Shown: positions 36,506-45,099, counted from the first letter of the stretch. The stretch: 64,000 nt of DNA from Ornithinibacillus halophilus (GCF_900129485.1 NZ_FQVW01000013.1:1-64000), one strand, 5' to 3'. The notes: a model not told the origin generated them from the letters alone. Translations and numbers: made by a program.

Positions 36506-36816
36506 AATATTTTATGAAATACTATCCATCAGATGAAGAGTGGGAGAGCTTTATCTGGTATTTGGACCAGAAGGGAAATTCACTATCCCAAAATGCGATC
36601 ACACTCTACCTTGCCCTGTTGTGGAATAAAAGAGGCTCAAACGCAAAAGTAGAATTCATCATTTCCGATTTAGAACTTAGTAGATTCACCCGAATGAATT
36701 GGAGGAAGATCGCCAAGGCAAGAAAAGAATTAAAAGAAAAAGGCCTAATCCGATACCGAGACCAAAAATGGCACGTGTTTATCTATCAAATCATGCCAAT
36801 CACGAAGGAGAAGTAG
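36502..36816 (+). CDS. Small winged-helix replication-type protein
   Basis: 104 residues. The pattern (SQNAITLYLALLWNKRGS...FIISDLELSRFTRMNWRKIAKARKELKEKGLIRYRDQK) is that of the N-terminal winged-helix domain of phage replication/DnaD-type proteins, without a second domain. ATG overlaps the previous stop (ATGA), with AGGAGG upstream. Probably binds DNA; its partner may be the DnaD-like protein encoded next. Confidence 0.7.
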   Translation: MKYFMKYYPSDEEWESFIWYLDQKGNSLSQNAITLYLALLWNKRGSNAKVEFIISDLELSRFTRMNWRKIAKARKELKEKGLIRYRDQKWHVFIYQIMPITKEK

Positions 36817-36828
36817 TGAAATCGGGGA

Positions 36829-36957
36829 GTGCCTGTCACTCCCCGATTTATGTCGAATACGTGGGTGATGTGGGTGGTGACTGTCACTTCCCGAATTTTG
36901 TAGAATACATAGGTGGTGCCTGTCACTCCTCGAATTTTGTCGATAACAATTGGGATG
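36829..36957. repeat. Three CTGTCACT...TTTTGTCGAA repeats
   Basis: Cores CTGTCACT at 36833, 36881 and 36920, each followed by CCCCGA/CCCGAA/CTCGAA and TTTTGT(C/A)GA. The same element occurs at 38136, 38894, 55064, 55866 and 60799. It fills the gap between the winged-helix and DnaD-like genes. Confidence 0.8.
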
Positions 36958-37018
36958 AGGTTGGGACGCTCCCCACACATTGAAGATACATCTTAAATAT
37001 AGAAGGGAAGTTTATTAA

Positions 37019-37945
37019 ATGAATTACATAAAAGAGATTAATGCATTTTATAATTGCCTGGAACGAAATCCATTATCAGCATCAGCAGTCACGCTGTGGC
37101 ATGCCTTGATGCATATTAATAACAAAGCAGCATGGACAAAGGAGTTCACCGTGAGTGGTCTCGTGTTGCGATTGAAATCTGGACTAACAGAAAGTTCATT
37201 TAAACGAGCAAGGACGGAATTGAAGAAGAAAGGCTATATTAACTATCAATCAAGAGGAAGTAATCAGGCACCAATCTATCAGATCGTGAAACTATCATTT
37301 GATGTGGGTGGTGGGAATGGAGTTTCTGGTGATAGTTGTGATTGTGGGGCTTCTGGGGAGAGTGAACGACCTGGGACTGATGGGAAGGATGATTTGGCGA
37401 ACGGCGAAGTGAATCATGAGGTGAACCACAACATGGACCACAGAAAGAACTACAGTATGAACCAGCAAGCGAACCCATTAACTAAACAAAATAAAACGAA
37501 ACGAAATGAAATAAATCTAGCAACATCAGACGCAATCGTATTTTACCATGAGAACTTCGGTGTCATCCCCCCATTTGTGACAGAGGATTTGCTGAAATGG
37601 GTGGATGATCTCGGTGAAGATATGGTGTTGGAAGCTATGAAGCGAGCATTAGAACGCAACAAAGCAACCTGGGGATACGTCAAAGGAATCCTAAATGCAT
37701 GGGCGAAGAAAGGCATCCGTACTGTGGAGCAGGTGGAAGCAGAGGAAAGGAAGTTTTTGCGAGAACGAAAGGGTGGAGATGGCTATGGTCAATGGAAAAA
37801 GGCCCGGCAATCGGATGAAATCGTGCCGGAATGGTTTTTGGAAAGGAAAAGGAAGGAGAAGAATACGGTGATAGCAATGGATGGCGGGGAACAGGAAGAC
37901 GTTGGAGAAATGTTGAGGAAGTATAAGGAGGGGGGAGCGATTTGA
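37019..37945 (+). CDS. DnaD-like replication protein
   Basis: 308 residues. The N-terminal winged-helix domain (1-90) has ASAVTLWHALMHINNKA and SSFKRARTELKKKGYI. A low-complexity Gly/Asn/His-rich linker (95-155) precedes a DnaD-type C-terminal domain (about 165-240) with FYHENFG, TEDLLKWVDDLGEDMVLEAM and NKATWGYVKGILNAWAKKGI. A charged tail ends at the start of a GAGCGA array, which overlaps the last codons. Such proteins load helicase in phage and element replication. A decayed copy of the C-terminal part lies at 60.4 kb and an N-terminal paralogue at 60.9 kb. Confidence 0.85.
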   Translation: MNYIKEINAFYNCLERNPLSASAVTLWHALMHINNKAAWTKEFTVSGLVLRLKSGLTESSFKRARTELKKKGYINYQSRGSNQAPIYQIVKLSFDVGGGNGVSGDSCDCGASGESERPGTDGKDDLANGEVNHEVNHNMDHRKNYSMNQQANPLTKQNKTKRNEINLATSDAIVFYHENFGVIPPFVTEDLLKWVDDLGEDMVLEAMKRALERNKATWGYVKGILNAWAKKGIRTVEQVEAEERKFLRERKGGDGYGQWKKARQSDEIVPEWFLERKRKEKNTVIAMDGGEQEDVGEMLRKYKEGGAI

Positions 37946-38066
37946 TGTGGTTGTGGAGCGAATCGTTTGGGTTGGCGAGCGCAGACCGTCAAGAATGGAG
38001 CGAATTTAGGGTTGCATCGAGCGAGCAGATTAAGGTGGGGATCGAATGCTCAGGGTCGAGGAGCAA
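37935..38066. repeat. 21-bp phased GAGCGA array at the end of the DnaD-like gene
   Basis: GAGCGA-type cores start at 37935, 37956, 37977, 37998, 38019, 38040 (GATCGA) and 38061 (GAGCAA): exactly 21 bp each time. The first core lies within the last codons of the DnaD-like gene. A CTGTCACTTCC repeat follows at 38136. Confidence 0.92.
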
Positions 38067-38188
38067 ATACATAGATGTACTAAGCACAAAACAGGTGCTT
38101 GATCAAATCTTCAAGAATGGCGAGCCCGAAGGGGGCTGTCACTTCCTAAATTTCCCAAAGAGGAAAAAAATAATCACCAAGTAAAGAG

Positions 38189-38342
38189 AGATAAAGGATT
38201 TTCATTCTTTTTGTCGAAATATGAAAAATAGAGTTATGATATAGTAGGGTAACCAAGAGTAAATTAAAGGTAGAGACTATTCCTTACCTAAAATTAAAAT
38301 CTATAACAAATCATGTCATCAATATGACATACATAATCGAAT
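38189..38342 (+). promoter_or_regulatory. Duplicated promoter/leader region, copy B (with TGTCGAA box)
   Basis: Homologous to 33976-34133. TTGTCG (38211-38216), an 18-bp spacer and TATGAT (38235-38240) form a good promoter; TGTCGAA over the -35 matches a Spo0A box. A long leader of about 115 nt precedes the gene at 38363. Confidence 0.65.
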
Positions 38343-38362
38343 GAAGACGAGGTGGTGATAAC

Positions 38363-38749
38363 TTGTTGTATTTTATATTAGGGTTAAATGTCTATTTTAT
38401 AGGCTTTCTCATTGTTTTACTGATTAATAAATTACTTGGTGATGGTTTTCTTTCTAGATTGCTGAAGGTTGTTACAGTCCCTGTTATATGTATCTATTAT
38501 ATTAAATTATACTATAATTCATTATATGACTTTAATGATTTAACAAGTGAACTTCAGGTTCTAGTTATCTTTGGTCCATTAGTTTTATTTATACTAGTGT
38601 TAGTCATAGGTTATGTAATTGGTGGGATTAATCTTGACGATTTGAAAGAAAGAATCTCTCGTTTTTCATTGAAACGTTTTGTTGTTGGAACGTTGAAGGT
38701 GTTGCTTATAATTATAGTTATAGGGAATTTTGTGAGGATGTTTAATTAA
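38363..38749 (+). CDS. Small integral membrane protein of unknown function
   Basis: 128 residues with about four hydrophobic segments (2-24, 30-48, 62-86, 108-125). A charged patch (DDLKERISRFSLKR) lies before the last one. TTG start with GAGGTGGTGAT 6-8 nt upstream. No known family recognised. It shares its upstream region with the small gene at 34177, so the two may be co-regulated. Confidence 0.65.
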   Translation: MLYFILGLNVYFIGFLIVLLINKLLGDGFLSRLLKVVTVPVICIYYIKLYYNSLYDFNDLTSELQVLVIFGPLVLFILVLVIGYVIGGINLDDLKERISRFSLKRFVVGTLKVLLIIIVIGNFVRMFN

Positions 38750-38801
38750 CCAACGAGAAGCACTAAAGTTTTGAGTTGTGCTGAAGTTTTCCTTTTTTAC
38801 G

Positions 38802-38945
38802 AACATCTGGTGTCAGACTCCACCAAGATAGTATGTTAAAGTGTGATGATGAGAATGGTAATGGCTGCAGTTCTTATGACTATTAAATGGTGCCTGCCAC
38901 TTCTCGTTTTTTGTCGGGGCTATTGGGACACGAAACTGTCCCAAT
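38802..38945. repeat. Repeat cluster before the 39-kb membrane gene
   Basis: Three elements follow each other. (1) A TGGTGTCAGACTCCACCA palindrome plus flank (38802-38885), repeated at 40400-40485. (2) A CTGCCACTTCTC...TTTGTCGG repeat (38894). (3) A perfect 9-bp hairpin ATTGGGACA/TGTCCCAAT (38922-38945). They fill the gap 38750-39031. Confidence 0.7.
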
Positions 38946-39031
38946 GTCCCTACAATTTAGAAGTATTTCAAGCCCCACAATTAAAAAGTAGAGTGTTAGA
39001 AACTAGATTCTAAATATAAGGGGGGACTAGC

Positions 39032-40330
39032 TTGGCTAGAACTAAATTATATATTACTTATGGTGTTATTCTGGTTATTTTTATTATTTCCGTGTACGCT
39101 GCATTTACCGTTAATCCTTTTGATACTGCAAAAGACCGTGTTGATTTTATTGTTACTATTACTTCACTTATTATTTCTCTGTTAGCATTCATAGTAGCAA
39201 TGAATACGTACGTATCAATTGATAACGTAAACCGGGTGACTCAATTAAATGGAAATATTTTAGAAGATGAGAACTATAAAACCTCGCTCCCAGCGATATT
39301 TTATGATTATGGGCAAGGTGATTCAACAAAAAGTAAAGATGAAATATTTGATAAGCTAGAATTGAAGTTTATCAAAGAGTCTAAAACAGCAATTAATTTC
39401 GCTAACAATCTTCAAGATTTTATAGAGGTTCTTGTTATCTTCCCTGCATTATTTTCAAATCATGAAAGTAATGAAACTATAAGAAGAATGGATCGATTAA
39501 TTACAACAATTGAAGAAAAGAGAGATAATTTTCTTTCCATTGGTACAGGCAATTTAAGATTAATTGAAGAGACGGTTAAATTGATTAAGGGTGTAACAGA
39601 TTATCAGAAATTGATTAGTAAACAAGATTTTAATGTTGAATCTGACCTTATTAAAGTAAGAGGAACCATGTTAAAGAACAGTGTCAGCCAGACTGTTTAT
39701 TATAATTATTTAGGGTTATTTTATAATAAAAAGGCAATGTATCTAATTGGTCAACATATAAAATTAAATTCTGATAATACAGATTTATTTGATATTGAAA
39801 ACCATAGACAGTTGATCGTACATAAACACAAAATTGATAGTGGAGTTTTAGACACTATTTCTATTTATTTGCAGGAGTCTAAAAATGCTTTTGAACATGC
39901 TATAAAGTGTAGTCAAAATGATACAATGTGGGAAGGGTTTATTAAATATAACAACGCAAGAACTACCTATTTCTTGAAACTATTATCTCCAGATGAGAAA
40001 GGTGAACATGGAGATTGGCAAGAATTAATGGATGATGCCATTCTTGCTAGAATGAAACTTAATACGCTCATTGAAGATGTGATTAAGACCAGTAACAATT
40101 CCTATTTAAAAGATTACTTTATTTATCAGGAATATATCGCTAGATTGGTTAAAATCAATATACTTATTGCTAGAAAAGAAGATATTACTGACTTTAGAGG
40201 TAATGTTCTATATAAAGCACCGGAATACAAAAAACTCTTAAAGGATAGTATTATCAATTTCCCGTATGAAGGTAATTTTACTAGAATAGTAGAGTATCAG
40301 GATAAAATTAGGAAGCTTTTAGAGGTATAG
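39032..40330 (+). CDS. Membrane protein of unknown function with large cytoplasmic domain
   Basis: 432 residues. Two membrane segments near the N-terminus (about 7-27 and 40-62) are followed by a helical, mostly hydrophilic domain of about 365 residues (65-430). That part is rich in Lys, Asn and Tyr and lacks known enzyme motifs. TTG start preceded by AAGGGGGG. It is flanked by direct copies of an 84-bp repeat, so it may be a cargo gene. A two-TM plus soluble domain layout is seen in some anti-phage effectors, but nothing specific supports that here. Confidence 0.65.
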   Translation: MARTKLYITYGVILVIFIISVYAAFTVNPFDTAKDRVDFIVTITSLIISLLAFIVAMNTYVSIDNVNRVTQLNGNILEDENYKTSLPAIFYDYGQGDSTKSKDEIFDKLELKFIKESKTAINFANNLQDFIEVLVIFPALFSNHESNETIRRMDRLITTIEEKRDNFLSIGTGNLRLIEETVKLIKGVTDYQKLISKQDFNVESDLIKVRGTMLKNSVSQTVYYNYLGLFYNKKAMYLIGQHIKLNSDNTDLFDIENHRQLIVHKHKIDSGVLDTISIYLQESKNAFEHAIKCSQNDTMWEGFIKYNNARTTYFLKLLSPDEKGEHGDWQELMDDAILARMKLNTLIEDVIKTSNNSYLKDYFIYQEYIARLVKINILIARKEDITDFRGNVLYKAPEYKKLLKDSIINFPYEGNFTRIVEYQDKIRKLLEV

Positions 40331-40399
40331 ATTGCCATTCTTTTTATGGTTAAGTAAATAGTGCAGTGCTTTGCTATAGAAAACCTCGAAACCTTCGAA

Positions 40400-40485
40400 A
40401 ACCTCTGGGGTCAGATCCCCACTACGGTAGTGTGTTAAAGTGATGGTGACAATAGTGATGGCTACAGTTTTTGTGACTGTGGCTA
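40400..40485. repeat. Second copy of the GTCAGA repeat
   Basis: CTGGGGTCAGATCCCCA palindrome (40406-40421) and the following GTGTTAAAGTG...GGCTACAGTTTTTGTGACT match 38802-38885 closely. Confidence 0.7.
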
Positions 40486-40494
40486 TTTTTTTTA
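40460..40494 (+). terminator. Intrinsic terminator after the 39-kb membrane gene
   Basis: GGCTACAGT (40460-40468) pairs with ACTGTGGCT (40476-40484), with two G-T wobbles, followed by eight T residues. Confidence 0.75.
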
Positions 40495-40679
40495 TTTTGG
40501 TAGTTTATGAATTTTGGGTAGTGTTGGTGGAGGAGAAATGGGTTTTTGGGGTGTTTTGCTTGGTGGGATTTTTTATTTTGTTTTTAGAAAACGCTGTATA
40601 ATGGCATTTTTGTGACTCTTCTTCATAGGTTTCTATTATCTTTTTAGCTAATATAGATTCATAGAAAAGGGTTTACTAT

Positions 40680-41503
40680 ATGGCGACACGGTTTCTAGTA
40701 TGGGGTTGAAGGGAATTGAAGGGTATCAGGTTCAGGTGGAGGTCCAGTTGATTCCTGGAACAGAAGGGGTGAATATTGTTGGGGTACCTGATGCTTCTGT
40801 GAAGGAGTGTAAGGATCGTGTGATGGCGGCTTTGTATGCGAATGATGTACAAATACCTGATAAGAAAGTAGTCATCAATTTATCGCCAGCTGAAGAGAGG
40901 AAGAATAGTCCGATTTTTGATTTGGCGATGGCGATTGGGGTGATGAAGGAAGCTGGTGAAATTAAGCATCCAATTCCAAATGGGGCCGCATTTTTAGGTG
41001 TGTTGTCACTTGATGGCTCTATAAAACCAGTTGATGGTATGCTACCATCTATTATTGCTGCACGAAAGGAAGGATTGAAGATATTATATCTCCCTCATAT
41101 TCCGGGGGTTCAGTTGGATACAATCGATGGCATTGAGTTTCGGTTTGTTGAAAGTTTACAGGAAGTAATTACTTCTTTTTCTGGTCAATTATCTACTTCT
41201 ATTATTTCTAAGAATACTTCTATAAAATCCTCTACGAAACTGCCAACCTACGAAAAAGATTTTCAATATGTGATTGGGCATAAGCAAGCAAAACGTGCGT
41301 TAGAAATTGCTGCTGCAGGTGGTCATAATGTATTGATGGTGGGTCCCCCAGGCTGTGGGAAGAGTCTTCTTGCAGAAAACTTTCCATCGATTTTACCTCC
41401 ATTAAGTCAAGAACAACAATTTGACGTGATGAGTATATATCAACTCGCAGGAGTCAGGAATCCCAACTTTCAAGTTCCTCCATTCAGAGATCCTTATCAT
41501 TCT
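40680..41503 (+). pseudogene. Broken partial copy of comM
   Basis: Encodes the first 270 or so residues of ComM, including Walker A VGPPGCGKS. The ancestral ATG at 40680 (Met-Ala-Thr) is out of frame with the rest and meets a stop within ten codons; the open part begins only at 40700. Homology stops at 41503 (PPFRDPYHS), before Walker B, so the ATPase domain is incomplete. Divergence from the intact copy at 31.4 kb is substantial, so this is an old or horizontally acquired copy and not a recent duplication. Confidence 0.9.
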
Positions 41504-41740
41504 CTTTGTGACATCAACAGAGGGTAAGTGGTCTTCGTTAATGGAACCATGGAAACGAGAATTAAACCAGTCTTGGACATGTACCTGTTCCTTTTTTGGG
41601 AGTAGTTTTCCATTATGAATCTGTTCCAAAATTTTAGTGATATTAAATTGAAAAATACCATTTCTAAATACATCATCATCTTCATTAATAGGAAATGGTG
41701 TATAGATTGATTTCAATTTTAATTTTCTACTTTTGTTCAT
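41504..41740 (-). pseudogene. Truncated gene fused to the comM remnant
   Basis: The N-terminal 79 residues (MNKSRKLKLKSIYTPFPINE, then an acidic and a Trp/Phe-containing stretch ending DVTK) look like a real protein start. Beyond residue 79 the frame is only antisense comM. The fragment reminds me weakly of ParB/sulfiredoxin-type nuclease-domain proteins of mobile elements. The junction coincides with the end of comM homology at 41503-41507. Confidence 0.6.
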
Positions 41741-41846
41741 TTATATTACCTCTCTTACTATTTCATTCTATTAAACCGATTAGGAAAATATAATCATAGA
41801 TTCTATTTAAAGGTAGATAAGTTAAAAATAATTTTACCAACAAACG

Positions 41847-41891
41847 TTACCACCATTGGAAGATGTTCCACTAACTCACATTGATGGAATT
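41847..41891 (+). pseudogene. Short comM remnant
   Basis: Fifteen codons read LPPLEDVPLTHIDGI, matching LPSMKDTPLSHIDGI of the intact comM (about residue 145). It is isolated in a non-coding gap of 328 bp and must be a third trace of a comM-like gene. Confidence 0.7.
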
Positions 41892-41987
41892 ATTTTTTAA
41901 TCGGTTTAGGATTTCTTACTGATATTGTATCTAAAATGTATTGTTATGTTGTAGAAATACAATGTTAGGTAATTAAATGATTTAGTA

Positions 41988-42017
41988 TTGACAAATATGC
42001 AAGAGTTATATTATTAT
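41988..42017 (+). promoter_or_regulatory. Sigma-A-type promoter of the catabolic operon
   Basis: A consensus TTGACA (41988-41993), an 18-bp spacer and TATTAT (42012-42017), about 52 bp before the DUF3870 gene. Confidence 0.7.
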
Positions 42018-42068
42018 AAATTTATAAATTAATAGAAAATTTAATCATCTGGCAAAAGGAGAAGTATT

Positions 42069-42389
42069 TTGGGCGACGTAAATACAGTTTTGGTAACAGG
42101 TTACTCGAAGGCTCCCCAAGGGACATCAATGTATGAGATATACAAGCATGCTGGTATTGTATTAGAAATTAATGCTAATACTAATGTAATTGAGAATGTT
42201 AGCTTTACTTTTATAACAAAATTAACGTCTGATTTTTTTGAAAGACTAGTAGTTGGTTATGATTTATCAGACGGAATTGATCCATTAATCGAGAAGATTA
42301 AAAATCATTATCTTGCTCCATCCCAGCAAGCAGTAATCGTGGCATTAAAGTCAGCTATACAAAGGTATTGGAATCATTTTGAAAAATAA
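42069..42389 (+). CDS. DUF3870 domain protein
   Basis: 106 residues, the full domain. VLVTGYSKAPQGTSMYEIY, VVLEI/IVLEINANTN and VGYDLSD...LIEKIKNHYLAPSQQAVIVALKSA match DUF3870. Genes of this family often precede CoA-transferase or TRAP genes, and that is so here, but the function is unknown. It may be a small regulatory or sensing protein of the pathway. TTG start with AAGGAG 7 nt upstream. Confidence 0.85.
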   Translation: MGDVNTVLVTGYSKAPQGTSMYEIYKHAGIVLEINANTNVIENVSFTFITKLTSDFFERLVVGYDLSDGIDPLIEKIKNHYLAPSQQAVIVALKSAIQRYWNHFEK

Positions 42390-42444
42390 TATATGTAGGA
42401 TTTAATTGTCGTAAGAAGACGACCTCTTCTTAATTAATCAATTG

Positions 42445-42514
42445 AAACCTAGTGATTTGACGAAAGCATACTAAGTTTATTTGGTGTGTGAATAGTTAGA
42501 TTGCTAGGTTTTTT
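42445..42514 (+). terminator. Terminator or attenuator before the CoA-transferase genes
   Basis: AAACCTAG (42445-42452) pairs with CTAGGTTT (42504-42511), followed by T residues. Inside, CATAC can pair with GTGTG. The structure ends about 20 nt before the ribosome binding site of the next gene, so read-through must occur if the operon is to be transcribed from the upstream promoter. Confidence 0.55.
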
Positions 42515-42549
42515 CGTTCTCATAATTATGTAAATAGGAGTTGATTGTT

Positions 42550-43209
42550 GTGAACAAGGAACTAAAATTGTCAGATGTAATTCAATATATAAAAGATGGG
42601 GATAAAATAATGGTTGGTGGATTTGGATTAATAGGCACTCCATTAAAACTTATTGAAGAGCTAGCAAATTCAGAGGTTAAAAATTTAACAATAATTAGTA
42701 ATAATTTAGGCGAACAAGGTAAGGGGTTAGGAAAACTCGTTTTAAATGGTCAAGTAAAAAAAGCAGTTGGTTCTTTTTTCACATCTAATAAAGACGTAGT
42801 AAACGCCTATAAAAATAAAGAGATAGAAGTTCAATTATTACCACAAGGTACTTTGTCAGAAGCAATTCGTGCAGGAGGTGCTGGTATACCTGGATTTTTT
42901 GTACCAGCAGCTGCTGGTACACAGTTGAGTAAAGATAAAGAAGAAAAAATATTTGAAGGTAAGACATACATCCTAGAAAGGTCATTAAATGCAGATGTGG
43001 CATTTATAAAGGCTCATAAAGCTGATAAATTAGGTAATTTAGTATATGAAAAATCGGCAAGGAATTTTAATCCGATTATGGCATCCGCAGCCAAATTAGT
43101 GATTGTAGAAGTGGATGAGGTTGTAGAAGTTGGTGAATTATCACCAGAAGAGATAGCTACACCACATCTATATGTTGATTACTATGTTGTTAAGGGAGCT
43201 AGAGAATAA
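42550..43209 (+). CDS. Type I CoA-transferase subunit A (3-oxoacid/acetoacetate type)
   Basis: 219 residues. KDGDKIMVGGFGLIGTPLKLIEEL, NNLGEQGKGLGKL and PQGTLSEAIRAGGAGIPGFF are the family blocks. With subunit B it moves CoA between acyl-CoA (usually succinyl-CoA) and acetoacetate or a related acid. GTG at 42550 is chosen because AGGAG lies 9 nt upstream; the TTG at 42541 abuts it. The subunit B start overlaps the stop codon by one base. Confidence 0.93.
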   Translation: MNKELKLSDVIQYIKDGDKIMVGGFGLIGTPLKLIEELANSEVKNLTIISNNLGEQGKGLGKLVLNGQVKKAVGSFFTSNKDVVNAYKNKEIEVQLLPQGTLSEAIRAGGAGIPGFFVPAAAGTQLSKDKEEKIFEGKTYILERSLNADVAFIKAHKADKLGNLVYEKSARNFNPIMASAAKLVIVEVDEVVEVGELSPEEIATPHLYVDYYVVKGARE

Positions 43210-43859
43210 TGAATATTAAAGAGAAGATTGCTAGAAATGTAGAAAGATATTTACAGGATGAAGAAGTTGTGAATCTGGGAATAGGAATTCCAACTATTGC
43301 TGCAAATTATATTAAAGAGGATAAAAATATTTATTTGCATTCAGAGAATGGAATCTTGGGTGTTGATTCTATTGCTACTGCTGATAATGCAGACCCAAAT
43401 ATAGTAAATGCGGGGAAAATTCCTGTAAGTGTACAAAAAGGCGTATCTTATTTTAATAGTGCAGATTCCTTTGCAATGATTAGAGGAGGTCACGTAGATG
43501 TAGCAGTTATTGGCGCATTACAGGTAGATAAGAATGGTCTAGTAGCTAATTGGAATATACCGGGTAAAAATGTACTAGGTGTTGGAGGAGCAATGGATCT
43601 ATTAGAAGGAGTTAAAAAAGTAATTATAGCTACTACTCATACAACTAAGGATGGAAAATCCAAATTAGTAGAGGAATTAGAATATCCCCTTACATCATTA
43701 AGGCCGGCCGATTTAATAATTACTGATTTGGGAGTTTTTGAAGTTGAGGAGGGTCAATTATTCCTTATAGAGATACTCCCAGAAGCTACATTAGAAGAGA
43801 TTAAAGATAAAACAGATGCAAACTTTAAAGTGAAAATTAAAGAGACTGTAAATGATTAG
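43209..43859 (+). CDS. Type I CoA-transferase subunit B
   Basis: 216 residues. VNLGIGIPTIAANYI, the catalytic Glu in LHSENGILG, and RGGHVDVAVIGALQVD are typical of AtoA/ScoB. It carries the active-site glutamate that forms the glutamyl-CoA intermediate. Translationally coupled to subunit A. Confidence 0.94.
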   Translation: MNIKEKIARNVERYLQDEEVVNLGIGIPTIAANYIKEDKNIYLHSENGILGVDSIATADNADPNIVNAGKIPVSVQKGVSYFNSADSFAMIRGGHVDVAVIGALQVDKNGLVANWNIPGKNVLGVGGAMDLLEGVKKVIIATTHTTKDGKSKLVEELEYPLTSLRPADLIITDLGVFEVEEGQLFLIEILPEATLEEIKDKTDANFKVKIKETVND

Positions 43860-43877
43860 ATAGTGGAGGTAATATCG

Positions 43878-45074
43878 ATGGTTGTTATTGTAAGTGCATT
43901 ACGTACACCTATTGGGAAATATGGCGGAGCAATTTCTAATGTTTTACCTGAAGAATTAGCATCAATTCTGCTTCAAAATACATTGTCTTATACAGGGATG
44001 GATCCAAAACTAGTTGATGAAACCATAATTGGACATACAAAACAAAGTGCCCATACACCAAATGTAGCAAGAGTGGCAGCATTGAAAGCAGGATTTCCAA
44101 CTAGTATTCCTGCGTACACAGTACATCGGCAATGTGGATCAGGTATGCAGGCAGTTTATAACAGCTGGATGTCTATATTAACAGGTCAAACTGAGACAGT
44201 ATTAGCTGGTGGAGTGGAAAGTATGTCTCAAGCTCCTTATTACTATGTAGGGAATCGTTTTAATTCAAAACCCGAACATTTTACAATCTATGATTCTAAC
44301 CTAGAAAGTCAACCAAAATCTCAACCAGAGGATATATACGGCAGATTTAATATGATAGAAACGGCTGAACATCTAGCTTCTAAATATGGCATATCCCGTT
44401 ATGAACAGGACGAATTTGCTTTAAATAGTCAATTGAAAGCTAAAAAGGCGATAGAAACAGGCAGATTTGGAGATGAAATAGTTTCAATTGAGGTAAGTAC
44501 TAGAAAAGTACAGAAGGCTTTATTTTCAAGGGATGAGCATCCAAGAGATACTGATTTAGAAAAACTTGCTAAATTAAAACCAATCATAGGTGAAGATGGT
44601 ACTGTTACAGCAGGAAATGCATCTGGATTAAATGATGGAGCTGCAATGTTAATGATTATGAAGGAAGAGAAGGCCTTGTCTTTAGGTCTTAAACCTCTTG
44701 CTAGTATTGAGTCTTTTGGTGTAGGTGGTGTCCATCCTAAGGAGATGGGCTTAGGACCTGTACCAGCAACAAAGCAAGCCTTGAGAAATTCAGGTCTTGA
44801 GATGAAGGATATTGATATTATTGAGTTAAATGAAGCATTTGCAGCTCAAAGTATAGCAGTATTGAAAGAATGGGGAATTACTCCGGATGATGATCGATTA
44901 AATAAAAATGGTGGGGCAATTGCTTTAGGACATCCATTAGGAAGTTCAGGTGCTAGAATTATTGTCACTCTTGTACATGAAATGATAAAAAGTGATTTGA
45001 GATATGGTTTAGCCACGTTATGTACAGCAGGTGGTTTAGGTATTTCAACCGTCATAAAAAAATGGGATACCTAA
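43878..45074 (+). CDS. Acetyl-CoA C-acyltransferase (thiolase)
   Basis: 398 residues. Active-site Cys in [11 protein letters not shown] (about 87), [11 protein letters not shown], the His in [13 protein letters not shown] and the second Cys in LCTAGGLG are all present. It cleaves acetoacetyl-CoA, or a longer 3-ketoacyl-CoA, with CoA. ATG at 43878 has GGAGG 8 nt upstream and gives the usual N-terminus ([12 protein letters not shown]). Confidence 0.94.
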   Translation: MVVIVSALRTPIGKYGGAISNVLPEELASILLQNTLSYTGMDPKLVDETIIGHTKQSAHTPNVARVAALKAGFPTSIPAYTVHRQCGSGMQAVYNSWMSILTGQTETVLAGGVESMSQAPYYYVGNRFNSKPEHFTIYDSNLESQPKSQPEDIYGRFNMIETAEHLASKYGISRYEQDEFALNSQLKAKKAIETGRFGDEIVSIEVSTRKVQKALFSRDEHPRDTDLEKLAKLKPIIGEDGTVTAGNASGLNDGAAMLMIMKEEKALSLGLKPLASIESFGVGGVHPKEMGLGPVPATKQALRNSGLEMKDIDIIELNEAFAAQSIAVLKEWGITPDDDRLNKNGGAIALGHPLGSSGARIIVTLVHEMIKSDLRYGLATLCTAGGLGISTVIKKWDT

Positions 45075-45099
45075 AACTATACCAGAGGAGGAAGGAAAA

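Noticed and set aside
36699..36983. 94-codon ORF overlapping the winged-helix gene
   Set aside because: Its second half is only the translation of three dispersed CTGTCACT repeats.
41402..41503. C-terminal part of the minus-strand ORF at 41.4-41.7 kb
   Set aside because: It is antisense to comM sequence and does not belong to the original protein.
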